Positions 1 through 5,540 of a DNA stretch of 5,540 nucleotides are shown one piece after another. The notes under the pieces were generated by a model. The model ran no database searches and was not told where the DNA came from. It saw only the letters and a program-made list of their open reading frames with translations. The position numbers were made by a program, and so were the translations under genes. This stretch comes from a bacterium. Its GTDB lineage: Bacteria; Krumholzibacteriota; Krumholzibacteria; LZORAL124-64-63. The DNA is taken from contig VGXH01000156.1 in NCBI GenBank assembly GCA_016873405.1, forward strand, positions 1-5,540, given 5' to 3'. Each line of letters starts with the position of its first letter. The first letter of the stretch is position 1.

Positions 1-63
1 GAGGCCCGGCTCGCAGGGGGCATCGCCGCCGATGTCGGGGTGCTGGTGCAGCCGGCGCGGTGA
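1..63 (+). CDS. 3' end of an unidentified protein-coding gene (partial, start outside window)
   Basis: Frame 1 is open from the window edge and ends at TGA 61-63, giving the last 20 residues (EARLAGGIAADVGVLVQPAR). Third codon positions are G or C in 18 of 20 codons, while second positions are mixed. That is the pattern of real coding DNA in a high-GC genome; the other two forward frames read as Arg/Pro/Ser-rich text. The peptide is too short to assign a family and no function is claimed. The gene converges on the amidohydrolase gene, leaving a 118-bp gap between the two stop codons. The call depends only on codon bias over 20 codons, so it is moderate. Confidence 0.5.
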   Translation, partial: EARLAGGIAADVGVLVQPAR

Positions 64-181
64 CGCAGCGCCGGGCGCCTCGACTCGCTCGCCGGCGGGA
101 ACTCCGATCCGCTGGCCATGAACGCCGGCGATGCGCCGGGCGAACACACCCGGTTGTACCGACGCCGCAGTCGACGGCGAC
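64..181. other. Convergent intergenic gap with a weak hairpin
   Basis: This 118-bp gap lies between two converging stop codons, where a bidirectional terminator would be expected. The only hairpin I can see is CCGGG (136-140) pairing with CCCGG (149-153) across an 8-nt loop. It has a 5-bp stem, extendable by one G-T wobble pair, and no T-tract on either strand. This is too weak to call an intrinsic terminator. No gene is visible. Confidence 0.3.
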
Positions 182-2116
182 CTACTGCGCGTCCGTCGCC
201 ACCTGGCGGGTTCCCAGCGTCGCGATGTGGGTCAATGTGCAACCTGCGCAGCCACACGGATGCGGCGCGTAGCCGGGCACCTTGGTGAACGCCAGCAGGT
301 GCCGCGCCGGCGGCTTGCGATCGACCTTCTCCCACAACCCGGCCGGCAGCTTCGGCAACTCGGGAGCGGCACCGACCTTGGCCTTGCCATCGGCCTTGTA
401 GATGCTGGCGCCGTTCTTGATCGTCTCGACCACGGTCAGCTCGCTCAGCTTCTCGATGTCGACGGCGAACGGATCCGCCGACAGCACGACGAAGTCGGCG
501 ACCTTGCCGATTTCCAGCGAACCCTTCTGGTGCTCCTCGAAGTGCTGGTAGGCCCCCCAGATCGTCAGGCTCTTGAGGGCCGAGGCGACGTCGATGCGCT
601 CGTCGGCCCCGAGGATGTCGCCACTGCGCGTGCGGCGCGTGACGATCGACGCCAGCACGCGGATCGCACTCGGCTGCGCCACCGGCGAATCGTGGTGCTG
701 GGTGAACACGATCCCGCGGCGCAGCGCCGAGTTGGCCGGCGAGATGCGTTCGGCACGCGCCGGTCCGAGCGTCTCGTCGCGGTGCCAATCCCCCCAGTAG
801 AAGCAATGCATGCCGAAGAACGACGGCATGATGCCCAGTGTGCGCATCGTGTCCAGCTGGTCTTGGCGAGCGGCCTGTGCATGGACCGCAACCGCACGCC
901 GATCGGCCGGGCCGTGCCTGGCCACCGCATCGCGGACCGCCGATACGAACTGGTCGATCGCGGCGTCGCCGTTGCAATGCGCGAGGACCTGCCAGCCATT
1001 GGCGAACGCCTTGTCGACCTTCGCGGCGATCACCTTGTCTGGCAAGGTCTCGTAGCCGCGGTAGTTCGTCGCGGCACCGGGCGGCGGCACGTGGTACGGC
1101 TGCGTCAGGTAGCCCGTCTTGCCCTGGATCGAGCCGTCGAGATTCAGCTTCACGCCCCCGACCCGGTAGCGGTTGTGGTAGGTCCGCGAGTGCCAAGGCG
1201 TCTGCAGTTCCGGCGGTTCGTCGGTGAACACCATGTCCAGATAGGCGACGACGTCCAGCTTCATCAGCCCCGCTTCCGCGAGCATGACGAAGCTGCCGTG
1301 GGCCGGCCCGCTGGCCCGGCCTTCCTGGGCCGTCGTGAAGCCGTGGCGCACGTACATCTCCTGCCCCATCACCGCCAGCTGGGCGAACTGCTCGGCAGTC
1401 AGGCGCGGGAAGATCTTCATCGCGCCGAGCATGAAGGCGGTCTCCTCGAGCACGCCGTCCGGCGTCTTGCCGTCCGCGGCGCGGCGGATGATGCCTCCTT
1501 GTGGATCGGCGGTCGTCGCGGTGATGCTGGCGAGTTCGAGGGCCTTGCCGTTCATCACGCCCAGGTGGCCCGACTGGTGGATGATCAGGATCGGGATGTC
1601 GGTCGACACGGCGTCGAGTTCGTCGCGCGTCGGATGCCGGCGTTCGGCGAGTTGGGCGTCGTCGTAGCCGAAGCCGAGGATCATCCCGAACTTCTTGGCC
1701 GTCGGCGTAGCCGCGTAGGCGCGCAGCAGTTCCTGGATCTTGGCGATCGAATTGCCTTCGCCGTCCGGGGCCGGCAGCAGGTTCGCCGAGACGGCCTGCA
1801 CGCCGGTGGTGAATACATGGCCATGGCCGTCGATGAAGCCGGGCAGCAGCGCCTTGCCCCCCAGGTCGACGACCTTGGTGGCGGAGGCCTGGAACTTCGC
1901 CACCTCGTCGCGGGTGCCGACCGCGACGATGCGCCCGTCCTTGACGGCGATCGCCTCGGCCCGCGGCGCGGCGTCGTTCATCGTCACGATCGGGCCGCCG
2001 GCGTAGATCGTGTCGGCCACGGGCGCCGGCCCTTGGGGGATCGCAGCCGGCATGGCCATTGCGCCGAGCAGGCCGAGGAATGACTGCGCCAGTCGCTGCA
2101 GCACGACGATCGACAT
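182..2116 (-). CDS. Probably exported metal-dependent amidohydrolase, Amidohydro_3 / YtcJ-like family
   Basis: A 644-residue protein that should hydrolyse a C-N bond (amide, formamide or cyclic amide) in a TIM-barrel metal site; the substrate cannot be told. The start at 2116 is chosen because GGAG lies 9 nt upstream and an Ala/Leu-rich signal-like segment (residues 9-26) follows. The in-frame ATG at 2323 would add 69 basic, low-complexity residues. Motifs in order: beta-sandwich opening IVTMNDAAPRAEAIAVKDGRI (about 43-63), metal-binding GFIDGHGH (His98, His100), HQSGHLGVMNGKAL (180-193), GVKLNLDGSIQGKTGYLTQPY (321-341, Lys323 a candidate bridging lysine), LAHCNGDAAID (His380), VHAQ (His412), HHDSPVAQPS (Asp476), and the closing KGSLEIGKVADFVVLSADPF. 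The family usually has Glu before the VHAQ-type His; here it is Val411. The protein is longer than the usual 530-570 residues because of the signal segment and a tail of about 70 residues ending in PHPCGCAGCTLTH (618-630). It stands alone on its strand. The family call is firm; substrate and export are inferred. Confidence 0.9.
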   Translation of the reverse strand: MSIVVLQRLAQSFLGLLGAMAMPAAIPQGPAPVADTIYAGGPIVTMNDAAPRAEAIAVKDGRIVAVGTRDEVAKFQASATKVVDLGGKALLPGFIDGHGHVFTTGVQAVSANLLPAPDGEGNSIAKIQELLRAYAATPTAKKFGMILGFGYDDAQLAERRHPTRDELDAVSTDIPILIIHQSGHLGVMNGKALELASITATTADPQGGIIRRAADGKTPDGVLEETAFMLGAMKIFPRLTAEQFAQLAVMGQEMYVRHGFTTAQEGRASGPAHGSFVMLAEAGLMKLDVVAYLDMVFTDEPPELQTPWHSRTYHNRYRVGGVKLNLDGSIQGKTGYLTQPYHVPPPGAATNYRGYETLPDKVIAAKVDKAFANGWQVLAHCNGDAAIDQFVSAVRDAVARHGPADRRAVAVHAQAARQDQLDTMRTLGIMPSFFGMHCFYWGDWHRDETLGPARAERISPANSALRRGIVFTQHHDSPVAQPSAIRVLASIVTRRTRSGDILGADERIDVASALKSLTIWGAYQHFEEHQKGSLEIGKVADFVVLSADPFAVDIEKLSELTVVETIKNGASIYKADGKAKVGAAPELPKLPAGLWEKVDRKPPARHLLAFTKVPGYAPHPCGCAGCTLTHIATLGTRQVATDAQ

Positions 2117-2144
2117 GAACAGGATCTCCGGAAGGGGCGGCCCA

Positions 2145-2174
2145 ACTCTAAGGGCGAGCGTCGCCATTCGACCA
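2145..2174 (-). promoter_or_regulatory. Candidate promoter for the amidohydrolase gene
   Basis: On the minus strand a TTAGAGT-like -10 element (2145-2151) lies about 30 bp upstream of the chosen start. About 17 bp further upstream is TGGTCG (2169-2174), a poor match to the -35 consensus. The position suits a short leader carrying the GGAG ribosome site (about 2126-2129). Only half of the -35 positions fit, so this is a weak candidate. Confidence 0.2.
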
Positions 2175-2620
2175 GTGCGAAACCATCGGGCCAGTGCAGG
2201 CGTCAGCAGGCGGTCGGCTGGCGACCCCTGCACCTCGGCCGACAGTCCCACGGCCGCGAACAGCACCGACGACTCCGGCGTGCGTCGCCGCCGCACCAGC
2301 CCGATCGCAGCACTCGTCGCCACGACCGCTCTGTGTCCCGCAACACGCCGCGGTTACGCCCGCCTGGCCGTTTCCTTCTTCTTCTGCCGCTGCGGGCCAG
2401 CGCGAACCTTGCGAACGGACACGGACCGACACCTCCGCTTCGACGTACTTCGCCGTCGCTGCGCAGGAGCACCTGGGCACACGGGCCAGTAGAACCGGGC
2501 CGCGACGAAGTCGATCCCGCCCATCGGCTGCGGGCTGAACCACGCCGACCGCCCCGGTGCGTGTTCGGCCCGTTCCCCTGGCTGCCCGCCGTCGCACCCG
2601 CCCGCGGCTCCGCACCGCGG

Positions 2621-2667
2621 TTTACGCGGCGCTTACGCATAACCCGCCCACGCCGCCCTTCTATAGT
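2621..2667 (+). promoter_or_regulatory. Candidate promoter with tandem TTACGC repeats (possible OmpR-family regulator site)
   Basis: TTACGC occurs at 2622-2627 and again at 2633-2638, an exact 11-bp period that puts both copies on the same helix face. A TATAGT -10-like box follows at 2662-2667. The hexamer 17 bp upstream of that box (2639-2644, ATAACC) is a poor -35, and it directly abuts the repeats, as in activator-dependent promoters. On the minus strand the arms read GTAAG-N6-GTAAA, similar to sites of OmpR/PhoB-type response regulators such as CpxR (GTAAA repeats). The TPR gene would be the target, with a leader of about 110 nt. The pattern is seen; the regulatory role is inferred. Confidence 0.3.
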
Positions 2668-2783
2668 CCCCGAACCCGCGTCCGCCGGCACCGCGACCCG
2701 CACCGGCGAACCGGCCCCGGAACCGCGCCCGCCGCGCTGCGTCGTCACGCCGCTTCGCCACACCCTCTGCCGAGTCCACCCGC

Positions 2784-3956
2784 ATGACCCTCCTCGCTTG
2801 CAGCCGCAAGGCCGCCGCCGTCTGCCTGCTCCTGCTCTCCGCCGCAGCCATCTGGCTGGCCGACCTGCGCCAGGGCGAAGACCTGCTGATCCAGCGCCAG
2901 TACAAAGAAGCGGCCGCGGCGCTGCAGGCGGTGCTGCCGCAGGCCGCCCCGGCCGAGCGCGACCGCGTGCTCTACCTGCTGGGCAAGGCGCGGCTGCTCG
3001 CCGGCGACGCCGAGGGCGCCGTGGCTTCGTTCACGCAGCTGCAGCAGGAGACCACGTCGCCGCTGCTGGCGGCGGGCGCGTTCGAGCAGGCCCGGGCCTA
3101 CGAACGCCAGGGCAGGCACCGGCAGGCCGCGGAGATCTACCGCGACCGCATCGCCTCCCTGATCGGTCTCGACCGCAAGGAGGAACTGGCGGGCACCTAC
3201 CTCGGGCTCGCCGAACTGGCGCTCGGCAAGGACCCGGCCGACCACGCCCGCGCCGCGACGTTCTTCGAACTGGCGCTCGACCTCGGCCTCTTGCCGGCCA
3301 GGAGCCGCGCGGTGCGGCTGAAGCTGGCCGAGAGCTACCTCGCCACCGGCAAACACGCGCCGGCGATCGAGCGCCTGCAGCCGCTGATCGAGGAGATGGA
3401 ACCCGACCAGGGCCGGCTGCGCGCGATGCTGGTGCTCGGCCGCGCCCGGCTGCAGGCCAACGACCGCGCCGGCGCCCGCGCCGTGCTGCGCGACCTGCGC
3501 GCGCTGCGCCCCGAGGCGCCCGAGAGCGGCGATGCCGCCTACGAGATCGCCCTGTCCTACGGCGTGCCGCAGCCCGCCGCCGCCGACCTCGAACGCGCCG
3601 TGTCGGCGCTGCGCGAACTGCAGCAGAAGCACCCGCTGCACCCGCAGGCCAAGGTGGCGCTGTTCCTGGAGGCGCAGTGTCACCAGAACCTCGGCCGCGG
3701 CGACGACGCGCTGCGCGCGCTGCAGCAGTTCGTCGCGACGCAGGCCGATGCGGGGCTCGGCGAGCTCGCCACGGCGCGGGCGATGATCGGCGACGTGCTG
3801 GCCGCCCAGGACAAGCTCGAGGCGGCGATCGCCGCGTGGCGCGACTACCTGAAGCAGTGCCCGTCGCACGGCCAGTGGGAGCGCGTGCAGCGCGCCATCG
3901 TCGAAGCCGAGTACGTGGGACTTTCGCAGTTCCTGAACGGTGAGGCGGCGGCCTAG
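2784..3956 (+). CDS. Exported TPR-like helical repeat protein, probably truncated N-terminal part of a larger (alpha-2-macroglobulin-like?) protein
   Basis: A 390-residue protein. The start at 2784 is followed by a signal-like segment (Lys9, then hydrophobic AAAVCLLLLSAAAIWLA, 10-26). No strong Shine-Dalgarno is visible; the nearest in-frame stop upstream is at 2664-2666. The rest is amphipathic helix pairs of TPR style: residues 30-90 (Q..YKEAAAALQAVL and YLLGKARLLAGDAEGAVASF), 96-128, 137-168, 175-202, 214-240, 269-316 and 327-356. Such repeats bind protein partners, here probably in the periplasm. The end, WRDYLKQCPSHGQWERVQRA followed by IVEAEY, resembles what I recall from TPR regions preceding the MG domains of very large bacterial alpha-2-macroglobulin proteins, which act as envelope protease traps. 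Those domains are absent: the stop (3954-3956) falls at the first base of recognisable transposase sequence, so the 3' part was probably lost or moved. GC is extremely high (about 80% in places). TPR is likely; the A2M link is tentative. Confidence 0.75.
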   Translation: MTLLACSRKAAAVCLLLLSAAAIWLADLRQGEDLLIQRQYKEAAAALQAVLPQAAPAERDRVLYLLGKARLLAGDAEGAVASFTQLQQETTSPLLAAGAFEQARAYERQGRHRQAAEIYRDRIASLIGLDRKEELAGTYLGLAELALGKDPADHARAATFFELALDLGLLPARSRAVRLKLAESYLATGKHAPAIERLQPLIEEMEPDQGRLRAMLVLGRARLQANDRAGARAVLRDLRALRPEAPESGDAAYEIALSYGVPQPAAADLERAVSALRELQQKHPLHPQAKVALFLEAQCHQNLGRGDDALRALQQFVATQADAGLGELATARAMIGDVLAAQDKLEAAIAAWRDYLKQCPSHGQWERVQRAIVEAEYVGLSQFLNGEAAA

Positions 3957-4716
3957 CCTCTACGTGCTGCTCGACATCTTCAGCCGCTACGTGGCCGGCT
4001 GGATGGTTGCAACCCGCGAAGCCGCGGACCTGGCCAAGCGGTTGATCAGCGACGCATACGAACGCCAGGGCATCCAGCCGGGCCAGGTCGTCGTCCATGC
4101 CGACCGCGGCACCTCGATGACCTCGCAGGCCGTCGCTCTGCTCTTCGCCGATCTCGGCATCATCCAGAGCCACAGCCGCCCGCACGTTTCCGACGACAAC
4201 CCGTACTCCGAGGCCCACTTCAAGACCTGCAAGTACCGGCCGGACTTCCCCGACCGCTTCGGCTCGCTCGAGCATGCGCGGGCCTACTGCGGACCGTTGT
4301 TCGACTGGTACAACAACCAGCACTACCACTCGGGCATCGGCTTGCTCATGCCCGCGAACGTCCACTTCGGCCGCGTCGACGAGGTGATCGCCGTGCGCGA
4401 CGAGGCCCTCGCTCGCGCCTACGCCGCGCACCCCGAACGCTTCGTCCGCAAGCCGCCGCGCGCCTCGCGGCCACCCGCCGTTGCCTGGATCAACCCGCCG
4501 CGCCCGATCGAACTCGCCGAGCAAGGTCTCCCAGGCCATCCCGATCCGAGATCGTCGATCCTGGGGCATCCTGGCGAACCGCCTCTCGGGAAATCTTGCC
4601 GGAATGGCCATCTCCCCGGCGCCGAACCTCAAACCACCGGCCCAACCGCCGAGCCCGCCGTACGTACCTCCAACCCATCCGACAACCAGCAGCCGCTCAC
4701 AGCGCCTGCTCACTAA
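3940..4716 (+). pseudogene. IS3-family transposase (OrfB) fragment, N-terminus missing
   Basis: This reading frame encodes the C-terminal half of an IS3-type DDE transposase (rve integrase core), which cuts and joins IS ends. Residues are counted from a chance GTG at 3940. LYVLLDIFSRYVAGWMVA (7-24) is the strand after the first catalytic Asp; VHADRGTSMTS carries the second (Asp55, 4102-4104); SRPHVSDDNPYSEAHFKT carries the Glu (Glu91, 4210-4212). The 35-residue spacing is the IS3 hallmark. WYNNQHYHSGIGLLMPA and AAHPERFVRKPP, then AWINPP (182-187), complete the family pattern. The WD.T segment with the first Asp, the HTH OrfA and the rest of OrfB are missing, so it cannot be active. Recognisable sequence starts at about 3957; the first five codons belong to the overlapping TPR gene. 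The 70 residues after AWINPP (PGHPDPRSSILGHPGEPP and onward) show no family motif and may be a variable tail or a further junction. Confidence 0.88.
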
Positions 4717-4758
4717 TCTCTCTTCCAAGGTGTCTCATTCTCGTTGACACATTCCGCT
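3957..4758 (+). mobile_element. Remnant of an IS3-family insertion sequence, left end deleted
   Basis: The element starts abruptly inside the transposase gene at about 3957 and appears to extend past its stop to the CCAAGGTGTCTCA / GTTGACACATTCCGC stretch (4725-4757), which resembles the sequence that commonly follows this transposase type. Arms GTGTC (4730-4734) and GACAC (4746-4750) form a small palindrome. Neither a left inverted repeat nor a target-site duplication can be found, because the left end is missing. That points to deletion or recombination rather than a simple insertion. The right boundary is estimated: lower-GC DNA of different codon use starts soon after it. Confidence 0.6.
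4730..4750. repeat. Short palindrome at the IS right-hand region
   Basis: GTGTC (4730-4734) and GACAC (4746-4750) are perfect inverted arms around an 11-nt loop. The right arm contains TTGACA (4744-4749), an exact -35 hexamer pointing out of the IS toward the downstream gene. No good -10 lies 16-18 bp beyond it (the nearest weak matches, around 4762-4774, are badly spaced), so a hybrid promoter is possible but not supported. Confidence 0.3.
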
Positions 4759-4821
4759 ACCTTTAGCGTAGCGTGCCCCCCTTGACGCATGGGAAGCAGC
4801 CATGGCATCGTATTATCTGGC

Positions 4822-5540
4822 ATGCAAGCCACTCGCTGCTCCGTCAGTTCTCTCCCTTCCTGGACGCTTGTCCTGAACGCCCTGCGGGGGTTGCTGCAGC
4901 CGCTCCTCTGCGTACTCTGTTGGGTGATGTGTGCCCAGACCTCTGTGGCCCAGGTGACCGTGCCAGATGGCGCCAACGGTTTCTCCATACCCGGTGCCGC
5001 CCCTACCGGTCGTCCTGCATTCAAGCCTCTGAGGGGTGTGCCTCAGTTGCACTTGCCTCAAGTTCAGCCCTCCGGCCCACTCAAGTACTTCTATCGCCCT
5101 CGCGTATCTGGTGTCTTCGGGTTCATCGATCCAAACCCCTCCGGTGGGGCGCAGCCCTACGACGATGAGTACTACTTGATTGGTCGCGGCGATGGTATGT
5201 TTCTAGTCGAAGCCACGCCACCCGCCAATGGTCCGGCCGTCGTGCAAGCAACTGACTTGGCTGCCACTACCTCTCCCTCAAACCTACGCGCCGACTACAT
5301 TCAGAATCCTCGTGCACATATTGTCCCTTACCCCACCCCACCCTTTAACTCAGCGTCAGATCCTCCCGCCACAACCGCCTACACTCCCTGGAGCGAGTGT
5401 TGCGTCCTACGTGACTCAACGGGAACATTCTATGCGTACGGAACTGACGGAGACGGAGCTCTCGGCACGAACAGTAGTGGCTTGTGGATCGTTCCACTCC
5501 AGCGCACGCCTCAAGGCTTGCGCTTCAATGCTGCTAGTTC
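4822..5540 (+). CDS. Secreted protein of unknown function, possibly beta-propeller-like (partial, runs off window end)
   Basis: The frame is open to the window end (239 residues from ATG 4822; 250 from ATG 4789) and is fixed upstream by TGA 4783-4785. ATG 4822 is preferred because it gives a more compact signal peptide; neither start has a clear ribosome site. Numbered from 4822: n-region with Arg5 and Arg22, hydrophobic core LLQPLLCVLCWVM (24-36), and a signal peptidase I site SVA|Q at 43/44. The mature part is rich in Pro, Gly, Tyr and Thr. It has two similar aromatic Gly/Asp segments: DDEYYLIGRGDGMFLVEA (114-131) and GTFYAYGTDGDG, then GLWIVPL (201-226). These resemble blades of beta-propeller carbohydrate-active or lectin-like proteins, but I do not recognise the family and assign no function. 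GC (mid-50s) and frequent T-ending codons (CCT, GGT, TCT) contrast sharply with the genes to its left, suggesting separate ancestry. Many sense codons over 700 bases with no stop and a clean signal peptide make the gene itself likely. Confidence 0.7.
   Translation, partial: MQATRCSVSSLPSWTLVLNALRGLLQPLLCVLCWVMCAQTSVAQVTVPDGANGFSIPGAAPTGRPAFKPLRGVPQLHLPQVQPSGPLKYFYRPRVSGVFGFIDPNPSGGAQPYDDEYYLIGRGDGMFLVEATPPANGPAVVQATDLAATTSPSNLRADYIQNPRAHIVPYPTPPFNSASDPPATTAYTPWSECCVLRDSTGTFYAYGTDGDGALGTNSSGLWIVPLQRTPQGLRFNAAS

Larger units (their letters stand above)
2117..2783. other. Long divergent intergenic region without a convincing gene
   Basis: About 670 bp lie between the start codons of the amidohydrolase (minus) and the TPR protein (plus). 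Open frames here read as Arg/Pro/Gly/Ser-rich strings without hydrophobic cores, recognisable motifs or a consistent third-position GC bias, so I treat them as by-products of high GC. The contents I can support are the two candidate promoter signals listed separately, one near each gene. No tRNA-like or clear riboswitch-like structure was seen by eye. A decayed gene or a small RNA cannot be excluded. Confidence 0.5.

Noticed and set aside
136..153. CCGGG/CCCGG hairpin as an intrinsic terminator in the convergent gap
   Set aside because: The stem is only 5 bp, the loop is 8 nt, and no T-tract follows on either strand.
131..2083. A 650-codon open frame on the plus strand opposite the amidohydrolase
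   Set aside because: It is antisense to a gene with clear family motifs. Its translation is Arg/His/Asp-rich without domains, and it exists because GC-rich antisense frames lack stop codons.
2117..2323. N-terminal extension of the amidohydrolase to the ATG at 2323
   Set aside because: The 69 extra residues are basic and low-complexity, whereas the ATG at 2116 has GGAG 9 nt upstream and a signal-like N-terminus.
2333..3943. A 536-codon plus-strand open frame overlapping the spacer and the TPR gene
   Set aside because: The translation is a Pro/Arg/Ala string. It is a shadow of the TPR gene in another frame, which has protein-like helices and a signal sequence.
2745..4728. Long minus-strand open frames (2745-3869 and 3031-4728) opposite the TPR gene and IS
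   Set aside because: They are antisense to recognisable coding sequence, are Arg-rich and lack any motif.
4744..4774. Outward-facing hybrid promoter from the IS end (TTGACA at 4744-4749)
   Set aside because: The -35 hexamer is exact, but no acceptable -10 lies at 16-18 bp; the nearest weak matches are badly spaced.
4713..5168. Short open frames on both strands at the right end (4713-5024 minus, 4773-5168 plus, 4813-5061 minus)
   Set aside because: They overlap the open frame from 4789/4822 to the window end, which alone has a signal peptide and continues without a stop for over 700 bases.
1..5540. CRISPR array, tRNA/rRNA, toxin-antitoxin or phage-defence cassette
   Set aside because: No repeat-spacer pattern, RNA-gene hallmark or paired small ORFs were found on reading both strands.

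Overview
The window is high-GC bacterial DNA (roughly 70% GC or more over its first three quarters, falling to the mid-50s at the right end), most like a gamma- or betaproteobacterium. That placement rests on GC content, codon use and an IS3-type transposase common in those groups. No marker gene fixes the species.

Left part: the last 20 codons of a plus-strand gene (1-63) run into a short convergent gap. Then comes a complete minus-strand gene (182-2116) for a probably exported metal-dependent amidohydrolase of the Amidohydro_3/YtcJ-like family, carrying an unusual cysteine-containing C-terminal tail. A gene-free stretch of about 670 bp (2117-2783) separates it from the divergent plus-strand gene. 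This stretch holds weak promoter-like signals, the best being a tandem TTACGC repeat with 11-bp period just upstream of a TATAGT box.

Middle part: a 390-residue exported, helical TPR-like protein (2784-3956). Its sequence style and its C-terminal W..VQ..I.E.EY motif recall the N-terminal TPR region of very large bacterial alpha-2-macroglobulin-type proteins. Its stop codon lies exactly where an IS3-family transposase remnant begins (about 3957), so the gene looks cut off by a mobile-element rearrangement. The remnant has lost its left end and the first catalytic Asp but keeps the D(35)E pair and probably the right-hand terminal region (to about 4758).

Right part: a secreted protein of unknown function starts just beyond the IS remnant (4822, or 4789) and runs off the window. 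It has a clear signal peptide, lower GC and different codon use. Two aromatic, Gly/Asp-rich segments suggest a beta-propeller-like fold.

The genes do not form one operon. The window reads as an ordinary chromosomal region (hydrolase, TPR protein) broken by IS-mediated rearrangement, with compositionally foreign DNA on the far side. I see no RNA genes, CRISPR arrays or defence cassette, and no convincing new multi-gene system. The items most worth checking are the TPR/IS junction, the unknown secreted protein and the amidohydrolase tail.
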